This document shows positions 33,347-45,223 of a DNA stretch of 64,000 nt, in pieces. The DNA comes from Strigamia acuminata (Eukaryota; Arthropoda; Chilopoda; Geophilomorpha; Linotaeniidae). The stretch lies in NCBI GenBank assembly GCA_949358305.1, contig OX442324.1, forward strand, positions 1,229,501-1,293,500. Reading direction: 5' to 3'. Each line of letters begins with the position of its first letter. Positions within the stretch are counted from its first letter, which is position 1. Made by a program: the position numbers and the translations under genes. The notes below the pieces were generated by a model. That model saw only the letters and a program-made list of their open reading frames with translations. It was not told the DNA's origin and made no database searches.

Positions 33347-33705
33347 AGAAGCGTCTCGTGGAGCCAACTTGCGCGTTGGCAATAATGGAGGAGATTATCC
33401 CGATTGATGATATTTTCTACTCATTGCCATGGGAGCCTAAAATCGAACTGGTCGTGGATTGGAGTATTCTGACGCGCCTTTTCGAAACGATCATCTTTTC
33501 GGACTTGCAACTTGACCACAGCGCGGGCGAAAAATTGTTGTTTATCATCAAACAATATTATGTTGGACATTTCCTTTACCGAGTGAACCGAATTAGCCGG
33601 AAGTGCTACGCGACTTCTAAACAACAGGTGAGAGTGATCCTCGTAAAAACAGCGCTTAGACTGGTCTATTATGCGATGGACGGTCAGGGCGCGTCTGCAT
33701 TTTAA
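33347..33705 (+). pseudogene. G3 ORF3, C-terminal part (after C2)
   Basis: The reading frame is exactly that of 24665-27095 once C2 and one copy of taaag are discounted, which gives a pre-insertion protein of about 929 residues. The segment is a compact hydrophobic/basic helical domain (IIPIDDIFYSLPWEP, LLFIIKQYYVGHFLYR, VRVILVKTALRLVYY). No membrane topology is evident because basic residues interrupt the hydrophobic runs. It ends at a TAA (33703-33705), beyond which the frame stays open. I recognise no relative; similarity to the G4 ORF3 C-terminus is not obvious. Confidence 0.7.
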
Positions 33706-33867
33706 GAAAATAAAACTCATGGATTGACTTCGAGAACCTACAGTGACTTTGCGCCTTCTAAAAACCCATATACGAACTGTTGTGTGTGTGGACTTTGTTG
33801 TGATAATTGTGATACAAACAATAAGTGTTATAATTGTTTAAAATGTGATTGTTATGCGCCTCGATGA
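33706..33867 (+). other. Cysteine-rich in-frame extension after ORF3 stop
   Basis: After the TAA the same frame is open for 53 codons to a TGA at 33865-33867. Codons from about 33778 encode a run with ten cysteines in 25 residues (CCVCGLCCDNC and CYNCLKCDC). It could be reached by stop read-through or a spliced form, or it may be cut off by a recent nonsense mutation. The cysteine spacing suggests metal binding. Confidence 0.45.
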
Positions 33868-34526
33868 AGATTTTTTACGTAAAGTTCCGTGAAAACTCAA
33901 ACGCCTACGAAAGAAGATAATATTCGTTTGCGAACTTTTTATTTTTTGATATTTATATTTTACTAATCATTTTTTGCTAATCATTTTTATTAACCATTTG
34001 TGATCATTGAAATTTTGCTATCCTTATATTGTGATAATTGACGCCAAATCAGCGCCTAATCAATATTTTTATTTGCTAATAATTTACATTTTTATAGAAA
34101 TTTTGCCACTCATAGGCATTGTTAATTAGTCTTGAATTATTTTATTTCCTAGTCATAACAGAAATACCATTGTTAATTTCCAAGTGTTATCAAATAATTT
34201 AACAAATTTTATTATTTTATTTAGAATTTAGTCGTAATTAGCGCCTAAACGTCTATTGATTCTGTTAATTTTTAATCAAACGATTTTTTACAATATTCCT
34301 CTCCTAAACCCATTTGTTTGTGTTTGTTTGTTCTTATCTGTAGTTGCGCCAAGTAGTGCGCCTGTTGCGTCTGTCCAAATAAATCCCTACCTATGTTATG
34401 TGTTTATTATGAGATTAATGTTGTTGATTCATTATTTTTATTTATTTATATGTTCAAATTTTTATCAATCATGTTTGTTAACTCCATTTAGATGTTGATT
34501 ATATAAAAACCATATAATAAACATCT
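33868..34526 (+). other. G3 3' untranslated region
   Basis: About 660 bp of A/T-rich sequence has no ORF of note. It contains several GCGCC words (near 34052, 34247, 34345 and 34362). Confidence 0.5.
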
Positions 34527-34539
34527 AGGTGGGGGGGAA
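34527..34539 (+). other. G3 polypurine tract
   Basis: aggtgggggggaa directly precedes the 3' LTR. Confidence 0.85.
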
Positions 34540-35582
34540 TGTCACGGTCCTGACTTTAGACAGTAATAATTTTCGAAATTTTAAGCGCATTTTGCGCCTT
34601 TCCCTTAATTTTCCCCTAATTTTATTGAGAAATTGTTCTAAATTCCTTTAAATTATTTTATTTTTCCCAAATCTAAATTTATTATTTTATTTTGTATTAT
34701 TTCCCTTATTTTTGATATTTATCTTTAATTTGGCCTGGTTTTAATCACCCCATCCAGACAATTCATGAGAATTCTGCAATAAGTTGATATAATCGCGCTC
34801 TAAATTTGCATATTTCACCCCTGGTCGCCTGTTTTCTGCCCAGTCCCCATTGGGAATTGACTTGGCCTTTGACATGTGATCAGAGGTGACTTGTTCTGTC
34901 AAGACATTTTTGACAGACAGAATAATTTTCGCCTTCGACTAGTCAACATCTTCTGTCTCAACTAGAAGATTTCCAAGTGCGATTTATGTTGCGTCTCAAC
35001 GCATACGGTCACATTGCAGCCCGAATTCTCATGGTTGGCTATCTAACCACAACATTTAATATTTGCCCATTATTTGCGTACAAATTACTGGAAAAACGGC
35101 GTATTCGACGGTCTCAATTCGTCAATACATTTTATGCCACGACTGTGACTTCCTCCTCAGCCTAGACATTTTGAACTCATACTCGTCTCAATTGCGTATT
35201 CATTTCATTATCGACGGTTCGACGACGTTGTCTGCGGTTTGGTACCTGTTTGCGCGTTCACCCAACGTTTGCGCGTGTTCAGGAGAAGAAACATACTCTT
35301 CGTAAGTACGCCTAGCATATGACGACATTTTCCCTAGTGAAGAGCGATATTTTGGTCTTAAATTCGAAGTATCAACGTTCGCCATTTTGTACGGCGCCCG
35401 AATTGAATCCTGCACCCATAAAATACAGATTTCACGAATAGACGCTGTCTTAACCTAGCTACCACCCCCGGCAAAGTTTTAAGAGTTGCAGCGCCTGCGA
35501 ACCTAAATTTTCTGGTTATTACAATCCCTGGAAATTCTTAAATTTCCGAAACCATTGTTAAAAAGTCGACTACGACGTGACA
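34540..35582 (+). repeat. G3 3' LTR
   Basis: This 1043-bp copy is followed by the aagt duplication at 35583-35586. Confidence 0.93.
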
Positions 35583-37529
35583 AAGTTAAATCTCAAAATA
35601 AATCCCTAAAAATTTCTATGAAAATTCAGCATCCTATAAATATGCAGAGGATTCATAAACCCTGAATCCAATAATCTTGAATCCTAAATTCATAAATCAA
35701 GGTTATGATCATAGCCTCCACAAAAAAATGAGCAAAATCAACTGGAGGCAGTAATAAAAACTCGCATCGATACGATGATATAACAAATTCTAGAACCGAA
35801 TTAAAATGCTACAACCAATCCCATATTTAAAAAATATAATTTTTCTAATTTTGAATTATATCGCCATCTAGTGATAAACCCATACATTTCCATACATTTC
35901 ACACGCAGGAAACATAGGATCTTTAGTCATTAATTTCTAGGTTTGTGAAATGAATAGAATTACAAATTTCCAAATCTAGTTTACATTAACTTTTCATACT
36001 GTTACAATAACTTGCCATACTATTACAATAACTTGCCATACTATTACAATAACTTGCCATATTACTACAATAACTTGCAACATCCTGTTTAAGTCTTGGA
36101 GAATTTAAAAAAATTTTAATTTCCAAACCAAGTTTACATTAGCTTTCCATACATATAACTTACAAAACTTACATCATCTTTCAGTGTTAGAAATTTATAG
36201 AAATTCAACTTTCTATAAAATATTTCCCATTTTCTTTCCATTATATTTCCAAACTAGATTTTATCCAATTTCTCCATTAACTTTTCAATGTCCTTTTTTT
36301 TAAAATCCAAATTTTTTTGCAGAGATGGTTTCTTATTTTTTATGTTTTCTTGAGAAGAATATAAATCTTGATTACAACTTGTTTTATTATTCTATTCAAC
36401 TGATACGTGAAACTGCTTTAAAATAAACAATTACTTTAAATTCAATCATTATAATAAAATATGATTAATTAAAATTATTATTGCAGGATACACGATTGAG
36501 TCATTAAGTGAGTTATTTAGTGTGGACAATAAAAGTATTTTTATTGAGATCTAAATTACATATTTATTTATATTTATCTGTGTATATATCAGTATGTGTA
36601 TGTATATATATACCCAGATCTAATATTGCTATCACTTATCAAGTTCAACTCCTTTACAGTAAGTATGATTCAGTTAATAGAAGTTATCTTGATGCTAATT
36701 TTTATCTTTACTAGTGATACTACTAGTTTTCTAGTTTAAAGTAAAATTTATTTCATGTTAAGAGAATTAAAATAGTCTTTAAGCCTATTTTTTGAAAAAA
36801 AAATTATATTTATGTATTACTAAACTACTTATTATTTTTAACCTAACTTTTATAACTTTAATAATAATTAATAAATAGAAATCTTAATATACGTCTTAAA
36901 ATCTAGAAAATTATATTGGATATGTTTTTAGCAAAAATACAAAGCATCTATTGGCAGGAAAAATGCTGTATTTGAAAAAAATATTTTAATTCATACTTTT
37001 TAATTTCAAACAATTTTTTTGGATACAAAAGATCTAGTTAGGTTTATAAAGATTAGTATATCTTTGTATAACGTCTTGAAATTTAAAAATCTATCCTCAC
37101 TGTAAAAGGTTAAATAGCTCCCATAAAAGGACATAATTTAAATATTATAATATTGTGATGTTATTTCTCAAAAGAAGTTGAATGTATGTACACAATGAGC
37201 TTTTATTGAGTTTAATTGAATGTAATTAGTTAGGTTCAATATTGAGGATTGAAGGATTACTAACTTTACTAACGTTTATGATTTTTATTTTAATTGATAC
37301 AAATCATTTGGACACTGAATGCGGCTATTATTTCTTATTTTTAATATTAATATAGGAGTATTATTTAATTTTCAATCAATACTGAATAATTGAAATATTT
37401 ATAATCAATTGATTCAATGAGAATACTATCTCAGTTAAAAATGTACTAGAACATTTTACTAGACACAACACATCCAATGGATGTTCACACATGCAAGTTC
37501 AAATTAGATTATTGAATGGACATCCATTA
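35583..37529. other. AT-rich intergenic DNA
   Basis: I see no supported gene. A 68-codon open frame at 36508 is low-complexity. The only distinct structure is the short tandem array at 36002-36080. Confidence 0.5.
36002..36080. repeat. 21-bp tandem repeat, about 3.8 copies
   Basis: The word ttacaataacttgccatac recurs every 21 bases. The last copy is diverged. Confidence 0.85.
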
Positions 37530-38005
37530 AACTGATTTTTTTGACGACTTTTACTTTTCAAAAACTCAGTTTTCGTCCCATATTTCTGCAACGGTGCCAG
37601 ATATGCAAATTCCAACTGGGGAATCGATTTCTTAGATTATTTTACATCTAATCAGCACGTTTTTGGCACTTTTTTAATTTGGGGCATTTTTCTTTTGACT
37701 TGTGTCTACTTTAGAAAATTGCGATTTTCTTAAACTTTTTTAGGACAAAAGATTTGAGGAGTAGTCATTTTTAGGCTAAATAAATGTTGCTTTACAAGTT
37801 TACAATTGGAAATTTCTGTCTATCTCTAACGGTTTCCAAGATAATTTTCCAATGATCTTGAAGTATCATTTCAAGATCAAATTTTGGGTCACCAAAAGAT
37901 TTCCCCATCCAACTTTAATACTTTATCATCATTAGATTAGATGCATTCTCAGCACTTTCATATACAGTATATTTAGTAAGAGTGACAGACTTTACTTTCA
38001 TCCTG
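37530..38005. mobile_element. Diverged relative of the 42820 foldback element
   Basis: Positions about 37725-38005 match 44085-44355 in the same orientation (for example tttacaattggaaatttctg and gggtcaccaaaagatt). Positions 37567-37665 match 43940-44036 inverted (caacggtgccagatatgcaaa). The right end TCATCCTG followed by TA resembles the terminus of the better-kept copy. The left end is not defined. Confidence 0.6.
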
Positions 38006-38084
38006 TATTTTGAAGGATTAAATATTTTCCAAATTTGAATATTTTGGATTTTTAAAGCCTCTATTTAGTTGGACAATGTTGAAT

Positions 38085-38380
38085 TTATTGTGACTATATT
38101 TTGAATTTTATTATGAATATATTTTGAACTTTATTATGACTATATTTTGAATTTTATTATGACTATATTTTGAATTTTATTAACACTTTATTGAAATACA
38201 AGTATATTAAGACTATATTTTGAATTTCATAAGATTACTTTGGATTTTATGAAGACTATTTTGAATTTAGCTAAGACTTTTTTTGTATTTAAATTAAGAC
38301 TTTTTTTTAAATAATTAAGCCTATTTTTGAATTTAATTAAGACTTTTTTTAAAATTTAATCAAAACTTTATGAAAGGCTT
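38085..38380. repeat. Imperfect tandem repeat of attatgactatattttgaatt type
   Basis: A unit of about 22 bases, cleanest at 38105-38180, decays rightwards into A/T-rich sequence with aagactttttt words. A short GT microsatellite follows at about 38407-38422. Confidence 0.7.
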
Positions 38381-38639
38381 TTATTTAACTTGACTTGAAC
38401 GTTTGTGCGTGTGTGTGTGTGTTTCAACTTGCGGTTTGTGTGAATTTCCCAAAAATAAATTAAGTAAAAAAAAAATTAAAATTTGGGCTTTAACATTATA
38501 AACATTACAAAAAAGAAAATAAAAAGGACTTAATTTTAAGCGCTGTGGACTGGAAAAGCCAAAGGGAGAAATCACTAAATTACGGCGAAATTTTGACAAA
38601 CCTGAGCGCCAACTGACGGATCCCGGTTTCTACAATGGA

Positions 38640-38965
38640 TGCCAAAATGCTCGTCACAATAAGTTTTTTGATGTTTACTATATCGAAATGAGGTTCAAAA
38701 ATTCTGGAACGAAGCCCATTCGATTGGAAATTAGAATCTCCACAACCCTGTATATTTTAAATTTTTATTTGGTCGAAAGAAAGTAGCATTACGATCCACC
38801 AAAGTCGGCGATTGAATGGGAAATTCGGGAGGTAATTTGAAAATGTTCGTCGCAATTCGTTTTTTGATGTTTTCTACAGTATGCCGTAATGAGATCCAAA
38901 AACTCTGAAATCAAGCTCGTTTTCAAAAGGAGACAATTCTGCACATGCCTGTTTTTTTTTATTGC
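38640..38965. repeat. Two diverged copies of an unclassified repeat
   Basis: The segments near 38644-38715 and 38856-38915 share aaaatg.tcgtc.caat..gttttttgatgttt and a following atgagrt.caaaaa word. No coding capacity is seen. Confidence 0.45.
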
Positions 38966-41500
38966 GATTGCGTGAAAAAGTACCGATTCGGGCGATAGAA
39001 TTAGAAATTTAGTAAAAATGTTAATTCGAACCCAAAAATTTGAAAAAAAGACTGATTGGAATGTTTAAACAAAGTTTCCTGTGTAGATATTGTCCTTGAA
39101 AACGATGGTGCTAATACTTTTTGATCGGACTAACGGTTGACTTTTAATTAGAAACAAAAGATCTTATTTCTGTAATTTTATCAAAAAGAATGGAGTAAGT
39201 GGCAGGGATACAGCCTAAAAGCCTTTTTCCAAAAACGTAGTTCTTTTGTTTTACTTGTTTTGAATTTTATAAAGATGCCCGTTGAAGTTGTTTAAATCAA
39301 GGCTCCTTAAACTGTGGGTTGTAACTAAATATTCGGGTTGCACCCAGGATTGCAAAAAATTTTGGATTTACATATGTGTGAATTATACTTTTGATTTATA
39401 TATGTTATATACTTTTACTGGGTAGCCCATATAAAACTTTTTGGCCACCCGGTATAAGCAGCCTGAATAAACTTGTTTAAATGCCGGGTTTACCGAAAAT
39501 ATGTGATTTAAGTATGAATAACGTTTTACAGAGCATGAAATTAGCAAAAAAATTGATGCTGCCACAATTGTTGGCACTTCTAATGCAGGTGCCTTCTCAG
39601 TTTGTGATGGTTTGCTTGATAAATGGAACTGAAGATGTTTTCTAACATCTTACTACTTAAATAATAATAAATAAAAATAAAAATTTGTTCAACAAAATTT
39701 ATTTTTAACTTTTTTTTTTGGTTAGACGTTTGGCTTGAATAATCGCCTAGCTTTGAACAAGCGCCTGGCAGGCAAGTCAAAAAAAAAAAAACGCCCAGGC
39801 ATTTATTCAAGTCAGTACGGTTGACGTATTACGAAAATATTGTCGTTTATTTACTTTATTTTAGCATTATTAGGCCGAATAGGCGTAAAGAAAAGGCTTA
39901 AATAAAAGGCTTAAAAAATATGTGAATTTCCACATACAATCGCAATGCATCTGTATAGACGGTCTACATAGAGTGTGGATAGACTTGTTACATACTTGTA
40001 GATGCAATAGAAATTCTACCATCCGTGTTACTTGGATATAGTGTACAAAGAAACATTCTAGCCAGAGGGGTTTCATTTATTGGCGCACTAATTTTACTAA
40101 CATTGGCACCAAAAGAAACTAAATTCAGCACTATTTTGGCACAATATATTCTTTTTATACACTATTAATTAGAAAAATTGCACTAAATGTCTATTAGACA
40201 CTATTAATAAATTGACCATCCAACTAGTCAAATGATCAGCAAACAAATCATGTTTTATGCAGTTATTTATCACCAGATGTGACATGAATTTTAATGCCTA
40301 TTAGCTAATCTGTGTTTAAACGTAATTGAAAGTGTCTAATATATCTAGATCACATAATATTACTAAATGAGAAAACTGAAGATAACATTGGCAGAGAGGT
40401 ACTGCATCAATACATTTGTCAAGCACTGATTGGATGCCAAATGAATTACTAAATAAACTGCTTTTCCAAAGTAAAATAACCTGATATAGAAAAACAAGTG
40501 ACAACCAAATCAATTGAGTTGGTAGCAATGACCAAATTGAATATTTATCCCCTCCAAAACTTGTTTGGAGAAAGTCTGGGGAATTAACAGAAAGCAAACT
40601 ATTTCTTTCTTTGAAAAATTGTCTCAGTAAGTCAGTGCTGAATATGGATCATTAGCTGATGTACACCATTTTGGGCCCCTGGCTCTAAACTAATTCAGGA
40701 CCGAGGTGGCGATCTTCCCCTCCCAGGAAAATTTTTAATTGTTTTTTAATAAATGGCCTCTGAAAACAGAAAAAATAACGCAGAAATCAACAAAAAAATC
40801 ATCACATAAGGTCAAAATTGTTAAAATCCTTAAAAAAATTCGTTTATAGTTTTGCAAACTTAGGGCCAGAGCCTGCTAATTGACTGAGCCCCTGGCTACC
40901 GCCAGGTGCGATCCCCCAGTAATCTGCCACGGATAGCGATAAATTAGAAGCAAATGCAAGGCTTATTTATAGTCAATTGGTCATCATGTCTGTAAAACAT
41001 AAAAAAACGTAAAAAAAAGAATGTGTGCTTAAGACACAAAAGTAGGAGTTAAACTACTTGGCATGTAAATTGTAAATTGTAATTAGTAGTTTTTAGTATC
41101 GTATTCCTTCGATTAAGAGCCGTCCTCGAATATGAGATGCCCTCGAATTGGAGCAGTTCTCGAATTAAAGCCACCCTCAAATAAGAGCCGGGATTTAGAG
41201 TGCAGAATTACTGTATAATCGTGACAATACATTATTATTTTTTATTTAGCGTGACAAACATTGAATGTGAGATACATTTGTTACGTTAAATATAAAAAAA
41301 ATTGGTTTTCATGAAAAACGGAAATTGTAGTTGCAACCGACAGTGGCAGTGTAGAATAAGAGTCATGGCTTTTATTCGAAAAAATATGGTTTTTATTTTT
41401 GTTCCCAATTAAGTTTTATAGCCAATTTTGTTTTGACTAAATTATGTGAACCACTGGTCAATCCAGGAGGGTGCTCAGAAATTCAATGCAAATGCAAATT
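38966..41500. other. AT-rich intergenic DNA with degenerate repeats
   Basis: No supported gene. A stretch near 39290-39350 (ctccttaaactgtgggttg) resembles the ends of hAT non-autonomous repeats, and 41105-41220 has repeated cctcgaat..gagc words like decayed pogo/Tc1 ends. Both are weak. A 93-codon minus-strand open frame at 40316-40597 is unrecognised. Confidence 0.4.
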
Positions 41501-41533
41501 TAGTTCCAAAAAAATTCATTCCGAGTTCAAAAT

Positions 41534-42038
41534 TATTCTATTTTTGGTCAAAACCATTCTATTTTTGGTCAAAACCATTCTATTTTTGGTCAAAACCATT
41601 CTATTTTTGGTCAAAACCATTCTATTTTTGGTCAAAACCATTCTATTTTTGGTCAAAACCATTCTATTTTTGGTCAAAACCATTCTATTTTTGGTCAAAA
41701 CCATTCTATTTTTGGTCAAACCTATTCTACTTTCAATCAAAATCATTCTACTTTCAATCAAAATCATTCTACTTTCAATCAAAATCATTCTACTTTTGGC
41801 CAAAATCATTCTACTTTTGGCCAAAATCATTCTACTTTTGGCCAAAATCATTCTACTTTTGGCCAAAATCATTCTATTTTCACTCAAAATCATTCTACTT
41901 TCACTCAAAATCATTCTACTTTCACTCAAAATCATTCTACTTTTGGCCAAAATCATTCTACTTTTGGCCAAAATCATTCTACTTTTGGCCAAAATCATTT
42001 TACTTTTTGTCAAAATCATTCTATTTTTGTCTAAAGCA
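41534..42038. repeat. 21-bp minisatellite, about 24 units in blocks
   Basis: Units of the form ccattctatttttggtcaaa occur about nine times. Blocks of variants follow: ctttcaatc three times, cttttggcc four times, tttcactc three times, cttttggcc three times, then two diverged units. The 21-base period keeps three frames open (heptads ILFLVKT and FYFWSKP on plus, NRMVLTK on minus), so the long open frames here are products of the repeat and not evidence of a gene. Confidence 0.93.
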
Positions 42039-42160
42039 GCCAATTATTGACCTAAAGCAGCCAATTATTGGCCTAAAGCAGCCAATTATTGGCCTAAAGC
42101 AGCCAATTATTGGCCTAAAGTTGCTAATTATTGGAATAAAGCAGTCAATTATTGGCCCAA
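42036..42160. repeat. Second 21-bp minisatellite, about 6 units
   Basis: Units contain gcagccaattattggccta. The array abuts the previous one and has the same period but an unrelated sequence. Confidence 0.88.
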
Positions 42161-42817
42161 AAACTAACCAAGTTAGTGAATGAGATGTCACACGAAAGAT
42201 AAAACGTGATGTCCTACGAAAAAATGAAAATGTTGATGAGTCATACGAATGAAACATTACGTTGGGATAACATGACATTACAACGGTAGAAAATAGCACA
42301 AAGAAAATGTTAAAAACGTGTCAAGAAATAAACTTCGGATGATGCGAAAAAATAGAGCTACCGTCTTCACCTGAAAATAAGACCATGGTGTTGTATTCGA
42401 ATATAACACCATGGTGTTATATGTCGACCAAATCAATAAACTTTCATTTTTGGGTCAACAGGGAAATTGCCATCAGGGAAATTGTCCAAAGTTGCACTTA
42501 AAAAAAAACAAGTCATGGTCACTTATCCTAGTTTTTTCCATAGCAAAAGAAAATTCAATTATGTGATTGGTCTTTTTTATTAAGTTTTATCTGGATGTAG
42601 TCATTTAATCAACGATCGTTTAGTCGACGCCGTCAACTTTTATCAACATTCGTTTTGTCAACAAAGCGATGTGCCTCAGTGCAACTGTTGTGACATTTTA
42701 TCGACCCAACATGGGGGTATGTCTTGTCGACGCCGTTTTTTCGGATTTTAAGATGTATAATGGTTTCCTAACCACAAGAAAATTCACACCACCTTTAAGC
42801 ATTCTGCAGATATACTG
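42161..42817. other. Intergenic DNA with GTCGAC-rich stretch
   Basis: No gene. Positions 42600-42745 are dense in gtcgac/gtcaac words, and a similar stretch is at 44610-44740 on the far side of the foldback element. Confidence 0.4.
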
Positions 42818-42819
42818 TA

Positions 42820-44355
42820 CAGGGTGAACCAAAAGTCTGTTCCCCTCAAATATTTCCTCATTTATTGCATCTAGGCCAACTTTGATGAAGCAATCATATA
42901 GGAAGTTGGGTGAGAGCAATCCAATGATGTCATCAAATTTGACCTTGAAGACTATTTTCAAGGTTATCCACTTGCTAACTTCTAAACCAATCAGTTTCGA
43001 GCAAAAAAGTCAATTACAAAGTTGTAGAGCACCATCAAATTAGTACTAGCCAGCTTATCTTAGTCATCTTAAGTAAAATGTTTTCCTTTTAAAAAGGAGA
43101 CAAATCAGATGAAATAAGACTTTATTTCAGCTGATTTGTCTTCATTGTGACAAAACTTAAATTTCTATCACAAAAATACTGAATTACTTAAATAAACGTA
43201 TTCAAATGTGCATCATTATGCAAGTAAACAAGAAAAACCACTGCCTTTTTTTAATGCCTCAATAATTATTTTATCACAAGATTAACCCTTGGCTATACGG
43301 ATTTATGGACAAGCTTTTTCTTGAACAGGAAAATTTTTTTTCCTACGAATTTTTTTTGCTGAAAATTTGTGACTTTGTTTATCTGATAATAAAGTAAATC
43401 TCAGGTGAAATTTGTAATGACTCATCATTTATTTAATTAAATATTCAACTTGGAAATTTTCTGCCCCTTAAAACTCCAGCATAACTTTTAATCTGGCTTT
43501 GCTGCATTTGTAAACAGCGCTTCAGTGAATAGCTTTTTGCATTTACCAGTAGTGATTAAAAACCACCTCCAGATGGCTCAAATCTATTTATTTTTATTGT
43601 TTAGGCATTACACCCTCTATAAAATTAGTTTCGAACTAAAAACAAACTAAATGGCGCTTTAATCAATCGACTTAAAAATTGTCCATAAATCCCTAATGGC
43701 TTAAACCAGAACGGCACATTTTTACCTCCAAGGGTAAAAAAAGTTTTACTTTGCTGATTTTTTTTCCGATTTGTCTCCTTTTTAAAAAGAAAAAATTTAA
43801 CTTAAGATAACTAAGATAAGTTGGATAGTACTAATTTGATGGTGCTCTACAACTTTGTAATTGACTTTTTTGCTCTAACCTGATTGGTTTAGAAGTTAGC
43901 AAGACCTTGAAAATGGCCTGAAAATGGCCTTCAAAAAAACGTGCTGATTAGACGTAAAATGACCCAACAAATCGATTCCCCTGGTCAGAATTTGCATATC
44001 TGGCACCGTTGCAGAGATATGGGCAGAAAACTGAATTTTTTTATGACTTTTTCTTTTCAAAACTACTTTTTCAATTGCGATTTACTTAAAAAATTTTAGT
44101 ACAAAAGATTTGAGAATTAGTCATTTTTAGACTAAACAAATGTTGCTCTACAAGTTTACAATTGGAAATTTCTGTCTATCTCTAACGATTTCTAAGATAA
44201 TTTTCAAATGACCTTGAAGGAACATCCCAAGGTCAAATTTCGGGTCACCAAAAGATTGCCCCACCAAACTTTAATACTTTATTATCATTAGATCAGATGA
44301 ATTGTCAGCACTTTCAGAAATATTTACTATAGTGATAGACTTTTTGTTTACCCTG
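42820..44355. mobile_element. TA-flanked foldback element, Tc1/mariner-like termini
   Basis: The 1.5-kb segment starts CAGGGTGAACCAAAAGTCT and ends with the inverse of CAGGGTAAACAAAAAGTCT. Each end is flanked by TA (42818-42819, 44356-44357), which fits a Tc1/mariner-type TA target. It has no transposase ORF. Internal inverted arms at about 42949-43110 and 43770-43925 share more than 80 bp (caaagttgtagagcaccatc). It is probably a non-autonomous element; superfamily by termini only. Confidence 0.7.
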
Positions 44356-44357
44356 TA

Positions 44358-45196
44358 GTGTCTACTGATGTTTCAAAGGAATAGTCAGCAAAAATCAGAT
44401 GAAAAAAAAATTTATTTCACATAAAAGTAATAATTTTTTTTAAATGGGGTCACAAAATGACCCATCTCAGGGTTGGAAGGGTTAAGAGACAATTGTTTTG
44501 ATAAGTGTAAATATTTTAACTCTAACATTAAAAAAAATTAGTTAGTGCAGATCGGTGCAATTCTCTTTGGAATCACATACTGTATAATGTTGAGACTTGA
44601 CTCTGTATGTTGGTTGACGTCGTTTTGTCGATGCTGCCTCGTCGACTAGGTTGCTGTGTCGAATTCAGCTGTCGACTAGGTTATCTGATAGACACGATGG
44701 CGTCGAGTAACTGAATTTCGACTAAACGACCTCATCTCGTTTTATCTCATTTTTTAATTATTTACAGAAAATCTGTTTTGTAATTGAATATGGTGTAAAA
44801 TTGAAATTGTGCTGGATTCAAACTTCTCCACAATTTTTCCAAACCATATTTTTCAGAAAATTCGAATTCAACACCATGGTGTTAATTTTGGTGAAGAAGG
44901 TAGTCTTAAGATTAAATAGTTTTGAAAACAGTAGTGCCAAATCTATTAATTTTTTGGTGCCGAAAACATTAAAATTAGTGCACAAATAATTTATGTCAAG
45001 CTGGAAGGGACATAAGTCTTATTGTGCAATTAAATCAGATTATGCACTATCAGTCACAAACCATTACCGTGGCTGAAAATTTTAGTATTTGAAAGTGTTT
45101 GTTCATTAGTGCCTTATTGTCACATTTGCATTACTGGTATTAATAAAATTAAAACACTCCCAAAAATAGTTTGAGCACACTGAAACGAAAAATGAC
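44358..45196. other. Intergenic DNA upstream of secreted-protein exon
   Basis: No supported gene; it holds the second GTCGAC-rich stretch (44610-44740). A promoter for the following gene could lie here, but none is identifiable. Confidence 0.35.
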
Positions 45197-45223
45197 ATGA
45201 TTTGTAACATTTTATTTTCAGAG

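Larger units (their letters stand above)
16498..35582 (+). mobile_element. G3: Ty3/gypsy element with gag, pol and ORF3, split by C2
   Basis: Matching 1043-bp LTRs (16498-17540, 34540-35582) have inverted ends TGTCACG/CGTGACA and are flanked by a 4-bp duplication aagt (16494-16497, 35583-35586). I see one difference between the LTRs, so the insertion is young. Without C2 the element is about 12.8 kb. Gag, the gag-pol frameshift and pol are intact; ORF3 is split at 27095/33347 by C2. Confidence 0.94.

Noticed and set aside
24665-33705. ORF3 as retroviral envelope gene
   Set aside because: Position fits env, but there is no signal peptide, furin-like site, fusion peptide or membrane anchor; the N-terminus has a zinc motif instead.
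39290-39350. hAT-like terminal sequence (ctccttaaactgtgggttg)
   Set aside because: Only one end is visible and no duplication was found; too weak to list as an element.
40316-40597. 93-codon minus-strand open frame
   Set aside because: No domain, no splice or promoter signals, A/T-rich surroundings.
41090-41220. Pogo/Tigger-like decayed terminus
   Set aside because: Repeated cctcgaat..gagc words are suggestive but no terminus or TA pair could be fixed.
41534-42160. CRISPR-like array
   Set aside because: Repeats are contiguous with no spacers, and the DNA is eukaryotic.
41446-42183. 245-codon heptad protein and its two sister frames
   Set aside because: A 21-bp tandem repeat without stops opens several frames on both strands automatically. 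Kept only as a finding on periodicity.
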